The position numbers and the translations under genes were made by a program. Below the pieces are notes generated by a model, which saw nothing but the letters and a program-made list of their open reading frames with translations, ran no database searches and was not told where the DNA came from. Source: Acidiphilium iwatense (GTDB lineage: Bacteria > Pseudomonadota > Alphaproteobacteria > Acetobacterales > Acetobacteraceae). From it: a DNA stretch of 64,000 nucleotides. Positions within the stretch are counted from its first letter, which is position 1, and every line of letters starts with the position of its first letter. The DNA lies in NCBI RefSeq assembly GCF_021556475.1, contig NZ_JAKGBZ010000001.1, positions 210,168-274,167 of the forward strand, written 5' to 3'. This document shows positions 18,377-26,337 of this stretch, in pieces.

Positions 18377-19933
18377 ATGCCGATTTCAACAACGGGCGCG
18401 CTGAACACCACGGCGCTGATCGTTCCCGATTTATATGTGCAGATCGTGCCGCCGCAGAGCCTGCTGCTGAACGGCGTGCCGACCAATGTGGTGGGCGTTG
18501 TCGGCAGCGCAAGCTGGGGTCCGGTGGGCGAGCCGGTGATCGTCGGCTCGATGGGCGAATTTGCCACTTCCTTTGGTCCGGTGATGGCGCGGCAATATGA
18601 TCTTGGCACCGTCGTCGCCATCGGGGTGCAGCAGGGCGCTTCGAATTTCCGCTGCGTGCGGGTAAGCGACGGCACCGACACCGCCGCGTCGGTAACGATC
18701 CTGGGTGCGATCACGCTGACGGCGCTTCATACCGGCAGTCTTGGCAACACGCTGATCGCGACGCTTTCGAGCGGATCGGCGGCGAATTCCTGGCGCATGA
18801 CCATCGCATTGCCGGGACGCACGCCCGAGGTGTTCGATAATATCGTGGGTGCTGGAGCGGCATTCTGGCAGGCATTGGCGAGCGCTATCAATAACGGGAC
18901 CGGAGTGCTGCGTGGCGCCTCGCAACTCGTGGTCGCGAGTGCGGGAACATCGTCGCAGGCGCCGACAGCCGGGTCGTTCCCGTTCTCGGCCGGCACGCCC
19001 GGCAGCGACGGCGCTTCGGGTCTCGGATCGGCGACGCTGGTGGGGCGGGATACGCCGCCGCGAACCGGGATGTATGCGCTGCGCGGCCAGGGATGCAGCC
19101 TTTGCGTGCTTGCCGATCTTGCCGATTCCACGCAATGGAGCACCCAAGTAGCGTTCGGTCTGGAAGAAGGCTGCTACATGATCCTGACAGGTCCGCCGGG
19201 CGATACGATTGCGAACGCGATTGCGTCGAAGCAGGCGGCGGGCGTCGATTCCTACGCCGCCAAGCTGATGTTCGGCGATTGGATCTGGTGGTACGATCAG
19301 GCGAATGCGACGACGCGCCTGGTTTCGCCGCAAGGATTCGTGGTCGGGCGGCTCGCCAATCTGTCGCCCGAGCAATCCTCGTTGAACAAGCCGCTTTATG
19401 GTGTGATCGGCAGTCAGAAATCGGGCCAGGCGGCGGCGGGAACGCGCAATGCCTATTCCACGGCGGATCTTGCCGCGCTGCTGACGGCAGGGATCGACGT
19501 GATCGCCAATCCGCAGCCGGGCGGCGCATTCTGGGGCGTGCGCGGCGGACACAATACGTCGTCGGACAGCGCGACCAATGGCGACAATTATACGCGCTTG
19601 ACCAACTATATCGCCGAGACCTTATCGATGGGGATGGGCGCCTATGTCGGGCAGTTGATCAATGCGACCCTGTTCCAGCGCATTCGCTCGACCTTGCTCG
19701 CGTTCCTGAACGCGATGCTGGGCCAGGGGATTCTGGGATCGACCGACGGATCGCTGCCCTTCGCCGTGGTATGCGACATCGCCAACAATCCGCAATCGCG
19801 CACCGCCCTTGGGTATGTGCAGGCGGATGTTCAGGTGCGGTACCAGGCGATCAACGAGAAATTCATCGTCAATGTCGAAGGCGGGCAGACCGTGCAGGTC
19901 AGCCGACAGACCCTGCCCCAAGGCACGCTGTGA
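18377..19933 (+). CDS. Contractile tail sheath protein
   Basis: The 518-residue protein has the sheath layout. The N-terminal VPDLYVQIVPPQSLLLNGVPTNVVGVVGSASWGPVGEPV strands contain the usual GxxGxAxxGP motif, with an inserted domain in the middle. The C-terminal core has LLTAGIDVIANP and LTNYIAETLSMGMG, ending in the extended strand YQAINEKFIVNVEGGQTVQV that links neighbouring subunits. Sheath contraction drives the tube through the envelope. Its presence shows the particle is myovirus-type. Confidence 0.93.
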   Translation: MPISTTGALNTTALIVPDLYVQIVPPQSLLLNGVPTNVVGVVGSASWGPVGEPVIVGSMGEFATSFGPVMARQYDLGTVVAIGVQQGASNFRCVRVSDGTDTAASVTILGAITLTALHTGSLGNTLIATLSSGSAANSWRMTIALPGRTPEVFDNIVGAGAAFWQALASAINNGTGVLRGASQLVVASAGTSSQAPTAGSFPFSAGTPGSDGASGLGSATLVGRDTPPRTGMYALRGQGCSLCVLADLADSTQWSTQVAFGLEEGCYMILTGPPGDTIANAIASKQAAGVDSYAAKLMFGDWIWWYDQANATTRLVSPQGFVVGRLANLSPEQSSLNKPLYGVIGSQKSGQAAAGTRNAYSTADLAALLTAGIDVIANPQPGGAFWGVRGGHNTSSDSATNGDNYTRLTNYIAETLSMGMGAYVGQLINATLFQRIRSTLLAFLNAMLGQGILGSTDGSLPFAVVCDIANNPQSRTALGYVQADVQVRYQAINEKFIVNVEGGQTVQVSRQTLPQGTL

Positions 19934-19945
19934 GGATACCGAACC

Positions 19946-20374
19946 ATGCCCTATAATACGTTTTCTGTCGGTAACGACTGTCAGTTGGTGGTGATGGGGC
20001 CGTTCGGCCGCATCGATCTGTCCTATGTGACCGGGTTCGAGGCGAATCAGATTACCCAGAGCGTGCGCGTGGACCGGCTCGATGGCGTGCAGCTCGGGGC
20101 TGAGTTGCCGCGCGGCTGGCAGGGGAGTTTCAATCTTGATCGCGGCACCTCGGTTGCCGATGATTTCATCGCTCAGATCGAGCAGGCCTATCTGGCAGGC
20201 CAGGCGATTCCGCCCGGTACGCTCTATCAATATGTCAGCGAAGTCGACGGTTCGACATCGACCTATCAATACGAGGGCGTGGTGTTCAAGCTGAGTTCGG
20301 CGGGACAGTATCGGGGCGATATGCCGGTTGCGCAGAAGCTGGATTTCTTCGCGTCGAGCAGGAAGCGGGTATGA
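19946..20374 (+). CDS. Phage tail tube protein
   Basis: The 142-residue protein directly follows the sheath gene, as in most contractile tails. The sequence is beta-rich (IDLSYVTGFEANQITQSVRVDRLDG, then YEGVVFKLSSAGQYRGD) with the Asp/Thr-rich loops common in tube proteins that stack as hexameric rings around the DNA channel. The stop overlaps the tail-chaperone start by four bases. Confidence 0.85.
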   Translation: MPYNTFSVGNDCQLVVMGPFGRIDLSYVTGFEANQITQSVRVDRLDGVQLGAELPRGWQGSFNLDRGTSVADDFIAQIEQAYLAGQAIPPGTLYQYVSEVDGSTSTYQYEGVVFKLSSAGQYRGDMPVAQKLDFFASSRKRV

Positions 20375-20676
20375 GCGAGCGCAGGATCGAGGATGCGCGC
20401 GGGCGCACATTGTCGCTGCGGCCATTGACGATGCTCGACCGGTTGCGGTTGTTCAAGGCGCTGGGCGCGGAATTGGCGATGAACGACGCCTATCTTGGCG
20501 TTGCGGCGTTGGCGGCATCGGTGGTCGCGATCGATGCCGTGCCGCTGCCGTTTCCGGCGAATGAAGCCGCTGTTGAAAATGCCGTCGAGCGGCTTGGCGA
20601 GGATGGGATCGAGGCGGTGGCGCTGGCACTCGACCAGAGCGATCCCGCGATGATGAAGGCGCTGGCGGGAAACTGA
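20371..20676 (+). CDS. Tail assembly chaperone, short (G-type) product
   Basis: The 101-residue protein is mostly helical and carries an N-terminal beta segment (RTLSLRPLTMLDRLRLFKALG). In long-tailed phages the gene between tube and tape measure makes a chaperone in two lengths by frameshifting. This is the zero-frame product, ending at TGA 20674-20676 immediately after a GGGAAAC slippery site. It is expected to coat the tape measure during tail assembly. Confidence 0.85.
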   Translation: MSERRIEDARGRTLSLRPLTMLDRLRLFKALGAELAMNDAYLGVAALAASVVAIDAVPLPFPANEAAVENAVERLGEDGIEAVALALDQSDPAMMKALAGN

Positions 20677-20843
20677 GCCGGCACCCCGCGTTGATCGATT
20701 GCCTGTATCTGGTCGGACGCGGGGTGCCGTTCGACATTGCGTTCGGCCTCGGCGAGGCGGAGCGCATCGCATTCGTGGTGGCCTGTGGCGAGCTGGATGG
20801 ACTCGATTTCGATTGGAAAACCATGCGGTGGATGCGGGAATGA
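20371..20843 (+). CDS. Tail assembly chaperone, -1 frameshift (GT-type) product
   Basis: If ribosomes slip back one base on GGGAAAC (20667-20673), translation continues CTG-AGC-CGG... to TGA 20841-20843, giving about 157 residues. The 56-residue extension (starting LSRHPALIDCLYLVGRG and including FGLGEAERIAFVVACGELDG, ending MRWMRE) is clearly coding-like and has no own start codon or ribosome site at its beginning. Two lengths of this chaperone are standard for tailed phages; the exact heptamer position supports it strongly. Confidence 0.85.
20667..20673 (+). promoter_or_regulatory. Programmed -1 ribosomal frameshift heptamer GGGAAAC
   Basis: The heptamer has the X-XXY-YYZ form (G-GGA-AAC) in the zero frame and is followed directly by the TGA stop. 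After slippage the codons GGG and AAA re-pair with the same tRNAs. A GC-rich inverted repeat (CACCCCGCG 20682-20690 / CGCGGGGTG 20719-20727) lies downstream and may form a stimulatory stem. Confidence 0.85.
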
Positions 20844-21694
20844 GGGTATATCGCGATGCCATCGGCGCACGATTGGGCAAGGATGCACGGCGCTGGACCC
20901 GATTTGCGCGCATCGCGACATGGGGTGGTGCCCGCGTCGCCCCGCGATGCGCAACGTTCAAGCGCAAGCCGTTGCGGGATATGCGATATTTTGGGGATGC
21001 GGGTTTCGCGTTCGGCGGTCGGTGGGATCGATCCCGGCATGAGACGAGGGCGTATGATGCTGCGAAAACGCGGCGGAGGCCGAAGGCGATATGGCAGCGT
21101 TCGAACCGGCCGGGACCCGGAAATTTCGCTGTCGGTGGCACGCCGCGCCGGTTCGCAAGATTGCACTGGATTGCCCTGAACATCCGTGCGCGTTGGAAAG
21201 CCGGGGTGGCACCATCGTGGGCACGTCGACGTTTTGTCGGGACGACGCGGCGGACGCAAAGCCGGCCTGTTTGGCGGGTTCACGTTCCGTTGCGTCTGAA
21301 CAGGGCGGAGCGCCTCGCAGAGCCCAGGCGGGTTCGCGCGGCAGGAGGGGTTCTATCCCATGCGGTTGCGCCGGTGCGTCAGGGATATTCCGGGTTCGAT
21401 GAAGGATCGCGAGAGGCCCGTCCCAGTAGCGTGAAGAATTGGGGACAGCGTGCCGATTTTACCGCGTCGATAAGCAGGCACCGAAGCAAAACCGTGCGGC
21501 GCGAGATGGATTTCGCGCGCGAAACCGGTTTCGGTCATGGTGTGTCTTCCGGAATCATGACACTGCACCCGCACGACATGGCGCGCTGGTTCAGCGATTT
21601 GTTTGCCGATGAGGCACGGCGGCCGCCTTCGGGCGTGACTGGGTTCGATAACAGGCTGGCACCGATTTTTCCCGGCAGAAAGCCGGGATTTTGA
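20840..21694 (+). CDS. Arg-rich ORF in the tape-measure position
   Basis: The start overlaps the chaperone-extension stop (ATGA). The 284-residue product is unusually basic (many Arg and Trp), without the long helical or hydrophobic segments of tape-measure proteins, which normally have 600 or more residues. Codon use is more irregular than in neighbouring genes. The last 45 residues (HPHDMARWFSDLFADEARR... FDNRLAPIFPGRKPGF) look like a genuine C-terminus. It may be a strongly shortened or decayed tape measure. The reading frame is open but its protein-level reality is uncertain. Confidence 0.5.
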   Translation: MRVYRDAIGARLGKDARRWTRFARIATWGGARVAPRCATFKRKPLRDMRYFGDAGFAFGGRWDRSRHETRAYDAAKTRRRPKAIWQRSNRPGPGNFAVGGTPRRFARLHWIALNIRARWKAGVAPSWARRRFVGTTRRTQSRPVWRVHVPLRLNRAERLAEPRRVRAAGGVLSHAVAPVRQGYSGFDEGSREARPSSVKNWGQRADFTASISRHRSKTVRREMDFARETGFGHGVSSGIMTLHPHDMARWFSDLFADEARRPPSGVTGFDNRLAPIFPGRKPGF

Positions 21695-21711
21695 CATTCA
21701 GGCAGGTAGGC

Positions 21712-22398
21712 ATGACTTCGATAGCGGTAACGCTGGGCGGCGTCGCATTCCGCGACTTCGAGATTCCCGAGGAGATCGCCTTCGGTGGCACCCAGCGGCT
21801 TGCGGTGCATCAGCCGGTTGGCGGGGGGCGGGTGATCGATGTTCTCGGCGCCTCCGCGGGGGAGATTGCTTTCGAAGGCGTGTTTTCCGGGCCCGATGCC
21901 GAGCAGCGTGTGCAACTGCTTGATATCGCGCGAAATACCGGAGCGGTGCTGCCGCTGACCTGGAGCGGATTTGCCTACATGGTGGTGGTTGCCGCGTTCA
22001 GCGCGTGTTTTCAGAAATCCTGGTGGATTCCGTTCGAGATAAGGCTTGTTTCGGTCGAAAATCTGGTGACCGCGATACCAAGTGCATTGGCGCAGGCTGG
22101 GCTGGATATCGTGAGTGCAGCCGGATTTTCAGCATTAAGCGGAGTTTCGTTCGATGCGGTGAACAGCGCGAATGCCGCGGGCGTGACCGCCGCACAAGCC
22201 GATCTGGCATCGGCAGTGCTCGGTGCCGGTACGACGCTTGCCGCCGCGACGGCGGCATTCTCGGGCGGCGCGGGGGCGGATGGTGCGATTGCCGTGTTGG
22301 GCACGCTTGGCGGAGTTTCGGCCATGCTTGCCGGTGCCGCGGCGGGACAAGCCTATATCGGCCGGGCGGCGGTCAATCTGGGAAGGAATCAATCGTGA
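21712..22398 (+). CDS. Phage tail/DNA-circularisation-like protein
   Basis: The 228-residue protein has an N-terminal beta-rich part (VTLGGVAFRDFEIPEEIAFGGTQRLAVHQPVGG, then LSGxxAGEI-type segments) that resembles the N-terminal domain of Mu gp43-like 'DNA circulation' tail proteins, and an Ala/Gly-rich C-terminus. It precedes the X and D tail genes, the position of hub-associated proteins. ATG 21712 has AGGCAGGTAGG upstream and is preferred over TTG 21691. Family placement is tentative. Confidence 0.65.
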   Translation: MTSIAVTLGGVAFRDFEIPEEIAFGGTQRLAVHQPVGGGRVIDVLGASAGEIAFEGVFSGPDAEQRVQLLDIARNTGAVLPLTWSGFAYMVVVAAFSACFQKSWWIPFEIRLVSVENLVTAIPSALAQAGLDIVSAAGFSALSGVSFDAVNSANAAGVTAAQADLASAVLGAGTTLAAATAAFSGGAGADGAIAVLGTLGGVSAMLAGAAAGQAYIGRAAVNLGRNQS

Positions 22399-22586
22399 AC
22401 GAATCGACGATTACCGCCGTTGGCGGCAATCTCTTCGTGCTCGCCGCGACGTATCTGGGCGACGCGACGCAATGGATTCGAATCGCGCAAGCGAACGATC
22501 TCAGCGATCCGGTACTGAACGGCATGATCAAACTGGTTCTGCCGCCGGTCGATCCATCTGCCGGCGGCGGTGTGCCGAATGTCTGA
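22395..22586 (+). CDS. Phage tail protein X (LysM-like)
   Basis: The 63-residue protein starts with GTG 22395, overlapping the previous stop by four bases. It shows the tail-X/LysM pattern LAATYLGDATQWIRIAQANDLSDPVLNGMIKLVLP. Tail protein X binds the hub or peptidoglycan-facing end of the tail in P2-like phages. Its end overlaps the start of the D gene. Confidence 0.8.
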   Translation: MNESTITAVGGNLFVLAATYLGDATQWIRIAQANDLSDPVLNGMIKLVLPPVDPSAGGGVPNV

Positions 22587-23586
22587 GACATTAACAAGCC
22601 ATGCGGTGACGCTATCGGTCACGGTCGATGGCGTTCCGGTGCCGGGTGCGGAGCGACTGGAATTATTGCAATGCGGGCATTTCGCCGCCGACCGATTCCG
22701 CGTAATGCTTGCCATGAACGCGATGCAAGGCGGAGCTGCTTTCTATGCGGCGTTGCAAACCGCAACCGTGACAATCGGGATTAACCTTGGCACGGCGGCG
22801 TTTCCTGGTGGTTCCGCGGACACGATTCTGATCGGTCGGCTCGATAATGTGGTGATGGATTTTGGCGCGGGCCAGGTGGTGCTGTCGGGGCGCGATTTGT
22901 CGGCGCGGCTGATCGATGCGGAAGTCCAACAGACATTTTCCAACCGGACCGCAAGTCAGATCGCCTGGAGTTTTGCGTCGGATGCAGGGCTTTCTGAAAA
23001 TGTGACCGTGACAAAAACGCCGGTCGGGCAATATTACGAATTGGCGCATGTCCGCACGGGATTGGGGGCGCACACGCGGCACATGACGCGGTGGGATCTG
23101 CTGGCGGCGCTCGCCGAAATCGAGCGATTTTCGCTGTCGGTGACCGGGACGGTGCTGAATTTCGGCCCGGTTCCGCAGGCCGCGCCCGTCCTGCTGAATT
23201 TCGGACGGGATCTGGTGTCGCTTTCGGTGGATCGGGCACTTGGACTGATCGAGCCGAAGGTGACGGTAAAAAGCTGGAACCCCAAATTGAAACAAGCGTT
23301 TTCCAGCAGTGCCGGCAGCACCGGCGGAGTGACTCTGGTTCGGCCGAATCTGATGCAGGCGGAGGTGGATCGGCTGGCCGCTTCACGGCAGGCCGAGCTT
23401 GCCGGGCAGGCGGTTCTGGCGCGGGCAACCATGCCGGGCGAATTTCTGCTCCGGCCCGATCGTCCGGTTTTTCTGCAGGGTACCGGAACGGCGCTCGATG
23501 GAAAATACATCGTTCGCACCGTCGAGCGCTTTGTGGATATGCGCGAGGGGTTCATTCAGCGCTTCGAAGCCGTTCAGGTTGTATGA
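22579..23586 (+). CDS. Phage late control gene D protein (baseplate hub)
   Basis: The 335-residue protein corresponds to gpD of P2 and gp44/45-type hub proteins. It has a beta-rich N-terminus (AVTLSVTVDGVPVPGAERLELLQCG), the segment LIGRLDNVVMDFGAGQVVLSGRDLSARLIDAEVQQTFSNRTASQIA typical of the GpD fold, and a C-terminal VDRLAASRQAELAGQAVLARATMPG. The hub forms the trimeric core under the tube. Overlapping starts and stops with the X and V genes show a compact operon. Confidence 0.88.
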   Translation: MSETLTSHAVTLSVTVDGVPVPGAERLELLQCGHFAADRFRVMLAMNAMQGGAAFYAALQTATVTIGINLGTAAFPGGSADTILIGRLDNVVMDFGAGQVVLSGRDLSARLIDAEVQQTFSNRTASQIAWSFASDAGLSENVTVTKTPVGQYYELAHVRTGLGAHTRHMTRWDLLAALAEIERFSLSVTGTVLNFGPVPQAAPVLLNFGRDLVSLSVDRALGLIEPKVTVKSWNPKLKQAFSSSAGSTGGVTLVRPNLMQAEVDRLAASRQAELAGQAVLARATMPGEFLLRPDRPVFLQGTGTALDGKYIVRTVERFVDMREGFIQRFEAVQVV

Positions 23587-24131
23587 TGGAGGCATTCTGG
23601 AACACGGTGAAAGCCCGTGCCGCGGCGCTCGACGGCATGTCGGCGCAGGCGCGGTTCGGCATTGTCGCGAGTTTCGATTCCACCGCCTATGCCGCGCGGG
23701 TGATGATGCAGCCGGAAAATCTGCTCTCGGGCTGGCTGCCGGTGCTGGCGGGATGGATCGGCGCCGGATGGGGGATGGCGGCGCCGCTTTCGCCGGGCGA
23801 TCAGGTGATGGTGCTGGCCCAGGAGGGCGACGCCGAACAGGCGGTCGTGGTCGGCCGGGTGTGGTCGAACATCGAGCCGCCGCCGGCCGTGCCGGTTGGC
23901 GAGCTGTGGCTGGTGCACCAGACGGGCGCATTCATCAAACTGCGTAACGACGGGACGATTGCGATGCAGGCGAGCACCGTGTCGATCACGGGCGATCTGA
24001 CGGTCAGTGGCGAGATTTCCGATCTCGGCGGCGCGCACGGCAGTTTCGATCATTTGCGGCAAGCCTATGACCGGCATGTCCACCCCGACGCGCAGGGCGG
24101 CGAGACCGGAACAACCTCGGCGGCGGTGTGA
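23583..24131 (+). CDS. Phage baseplate assembly protein V (central spike)
   Basis: The 182-residue protein matches gpV: an N-terminal OB-fold part (ARFGIVASFDSTAYAARVMMQPENLLSGWLPVLAGWIGAGWGM, then SPGDQVMVLAQEGDAEQAVVVGRV) and a short C-terminal beta-helix needle (AFIKLRNDGTIAMQASTVSITGDLTVSGEIS). A terminal His-containing segment (YDRHVHPDAQGG) may bind a metal at the tip. It punctures the outer membrane. Start at 23583 or 23586 (adjacent ATGs). Confidence 0.9.
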   Translation: MMEAFWNTVKARAAALDGMSAQARFGIVASFDSTAYAARVMMQPENLLSGWLPVLAGWIGAGWGMAAPLSPGDQVMVLAQEGDAEQAVVVGRVWSNIEPPPAVPVGELWLVHQTGAFIKLRNDGTIAMQASTVSITGDLTVSGEISDLGGAHGSFDHLRQAYDRHVHPDAQGGETGTTSAAV

Positions 24132-24493
24132 TGGCGGATTTGTCGTTGGTCTATGGCGGTGATCTCGCGATCGGGGCAACGGGGGATCTCGCGATCTCGA
24201 CGGGTTCGGCTCTGACCGAGCAGCGTGTGCTGCGCAGGCTATTGACCAATCCCGACGATTATATCTGGCAATTATCCTATGGCGCCGGGCTGGGCCGATT
24301 CGTGGGTGCGGCCGGAGCGGCGGGACAGATAGCGGCGGTCGCGCGAGCGCAATTGCACCAGGAGACGCGGGTGGCGCAAACGCCGCTGCCGCGAATCGGC
24401 GTGAACCATGCCGATCCGTCCGGTATCGCGATGACGATCGATTATCGGGACGCGATGACGGGCCAAAGCGTGGCGCTGACACTTCCCGGCTGA
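24131..24493 (+). CDS. Baseplate wedge protein, gpW/gp25-like
   Basis: The 120-residue protein has the gp25-like pattern: LTEQRVLRRLLTNPDDYIWQLSYGAGLGRFVG in the first half, then a strand-rich C-terminus. It is the wedge protein that initiates sheath assembly in contractile tails. ATG 24131 overlaps the V-gene stop. The order V-W-J is that of P2-like baseplates. Confidence 0.85.
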   Translation: MADLSLVYGGDLAIGATGDLAISTGSALTEQRVLRRLLTNPDDYIWQLSYGAGLGRFVGAAGAAGQIAAVARAQLHQETRVAQTPLPRIGVNHADPSGIAMTIDYRDAMTGQSVALTLPG

Positions 24494-24519
24494 AACCGCG
24501 GTCTTTCAGAGGAATTTTC

Positions 24520-25644
24520 ATGCAGTTATCGTTGCAGAACTTCACCGCGATGGTGGAGCAGATGGCGGCTGCCGTGCAGGGTGCCGCGATTCAGACGCTT
24601 GATCTCGCGGTCGGCTCGGTGTTGCGTGCGGTACTGGAAGCGAATGCATCGCTCGGGCTTTGGCTGCAATGGCTGATCGTCCAGGTTCTGCAAACCACGC
24701 GGTTGGCGACCAGCAGCGGGGCGGATTGCGACAGTTTCGGCGCCGATTTCGGTTTTACCCGTCTGCCGGCGGCGACGGCGGGCGGGATCGTGAGTTTCGG
24801 GCGGTTCGCGCCGGTGCTGTCGGCTTTCGTGCCGGTGGGTGCGGTGGTGATGACCAGCGATGGCAGCCAGAGTTTTGCGGTGACTGCCGATCCCACGAAC
24901 CCGGCATATTCGGCGAACCTTGGCGGCTATACTCTGGCGGCGGGAATTGCCTCGATCGATCTGCCGGTTGAAGCAAACATCGCGGGCGCGGCGGGCAATG
25001 TGCTGGCGGGGACTGTTGGGCTCATGGCGAGTGCGATTCCCGGTATCGACACGGTGAGCAACGCGACCCCGTTGACCGGCGGGTTCGATGCCGAGAGCGA
25101 TGCTGCGTTCAAGGCGAGGTTCGGCAACTACCTGGCCAGCCTGTCGCGGGCGACGATGGGAGCGATCGAGGCGGCGGTGACTGGCGTGGAGCAGGGATTG
25201 TCGGTTGCAATTTCAGAGAATATCGACCAGACGGGCGCGGCGAGCCTCGGCAATTTCGTTGTCACCATTGATAACGGAACCGGAGCGCCGCCGGCCTCGT
25301 TGCTTGCCACGGTCCAGCAGGCGGTGGATACGGTGCGGCCGGTCGGGACGCGATTCGCGGTGCAGGGGCCGGTCGTGGCGCTCGCGGATGTGTCGTTGAC
25401 ACTAACGTTGGTTCAAAATGCGGTATCGCAGACCGTGATCGGCGCGGTGACCGATGTGATCGGCGCCTATATCGCCAGTCTGCCAGTTGGAGCGACGCTG
25501 CCGCATTCGAAACTGGCGCAGCTTTCCTATGATGCGTCGAGCGCGGTGATCAACGTGACCGGCACGCTGCTGAATGGCGGTGTGGCCGATCTGGTGCCGC
25601 CGTTGTTCGGTGTGGTGCGCGCCGGCACGATCAGCGTGACCTGA
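24520..25644 (+). CDS. Baseplate J-like protein
   Basis: The 374-residue protein matches the baseplate J family, with N-terminal LDLAVGSVLRAVLEANASLGLWLQWLIVQVLQTTRLATSSGADCDSFG and a middle ETDAAFKAR-type segment (here DAESDAAFKARFGNYLASLSRATMGAIEAAV). It is a wedge subunit linking hub and fibre network. A ribosome site AGAGGAA precedes the start. Confidence 0.92.
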   Translation: MQLSLQNFTAMVEQMAAAVQGAAIQTLDLAVGSVLRAVLEANASLGLWLQWLIVQVLQTTRLATSSGADCDSFGADFGFTRLPAATAGGIVSFGRFAPVLSAFVPVGAVVMTSDGSQSFAVTADPTNPAYSANLGGYTLAAGIASIDLPVEANIAGAAGNVLAGTVGLMASAIPGIDTVSNATPLTGGFDAESDAAFKARFGNYLASLSRATMGAIEAAVTGVEQGLSVAISENIDQTGAASLGNFVVTIDNGTGAPPASLLATVQQAVDTVRPVGTRFAVQGPVVALADVSLTLTLVQNAVSQTVIGAVTDVIGAYIASLPVGATLPHSKLAQLSYDASSAVINVTGTLLNGGVADLVPPLFGVVRAGTISVT

Positions 25645-25647
25645 ACC

Positions 25648-26316
25648 ATGAGCACGATGACGGGCGACGCCGCGGATATGCGGGCGCGGCTGAAAGCGGT
25701 GCTGCCCGCAAGGTGGTTCGGCGATGCAACCCCGGTGCTCGATCTGTTGCTCGGCGGTCTCGCCGCGCTATGGGCGACGCTATATTCCTTGATCGGACTG
25801 GTTCGTGCGCAAGCCCGGATTGCGACGGCGAGCGGTCCGTTTCTGGATATCGCGGCGCTGGATTATTTCGGTACGGCGCTCGCGCGACGCGCCGGCGAAA
25901 CCGATGAAGCGTTCAGCACACGGATTCGCGCCAATCTGCTGATGCCGCGCGCGACCAGGGCGGCACTGATCGGTGCGCTAGCCGAATTGACTGGACGCAC
26001 GCCTGTGGTGTTCGAGCCGTTCAATGCCACCGATACCGGCGGCTACGGCACGAATATGCTCGGCTACAACACGGTCGGCGGTTATGGCAGCCTGATGCTG
26101 CCGTATCAGTGTTTCGTCACCGCGTATCGACCCGTGGTCGCGGTGTCCGGCAATGACGGCGGGTATAATCTGGGGCCTGGCGGCTACAATGCCGCGCCGC
26201 TCGCCTGGAGCGATCTCTCCGACGATCCCGGCTTGATGACCGATTCCGACATCTGCGCCGCCATCGTCTCGGTTCTGCCGGTGAACGCCGTCGCCTGGGT
26301 CAGGATTTCCAATTGA
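25648..26316 (+). CDS. Baseplate/tail protein I-like
   Basis: The 222-residue protein begins with helices (DMRARLKAVLPARWFGDATPVLDLLLGGLAALWATLYSLIG) and includes DETDEAFSTRIRANLLMPRATRAALIGALAELTGR-like elements, as in gpI and related proteins. The Gly/Tyr-rich C-terminal half (GGYGTNMLGYNTVGGYGS) is less typical. It follows J directly, as gpI does in P2. Probable fibre-attachment wedge protein. Confidence 0.75.
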   Translation: MSTMTGDAADMRARLKAVLPARWFGDATPVLDLLLGGLAALWATLYSLIGLVRAQARIATASGPFLDIAALDYFGTALARRAGETDEAFSTRIRANLLMPRATRAALIGALAELTGRTPVVFEPFNATDTGGYGTNMLGYNTVGGYGSLMLPYQCFVTAYRPVVAVSGNDGGYNLGPGGYNAAPLAWSDLSDDPGLMTDSDICAAIVSVLPVNAVAWVRISN

Positions 26317-26337
26317 TTGAGCAACAGGGAAAAATTC

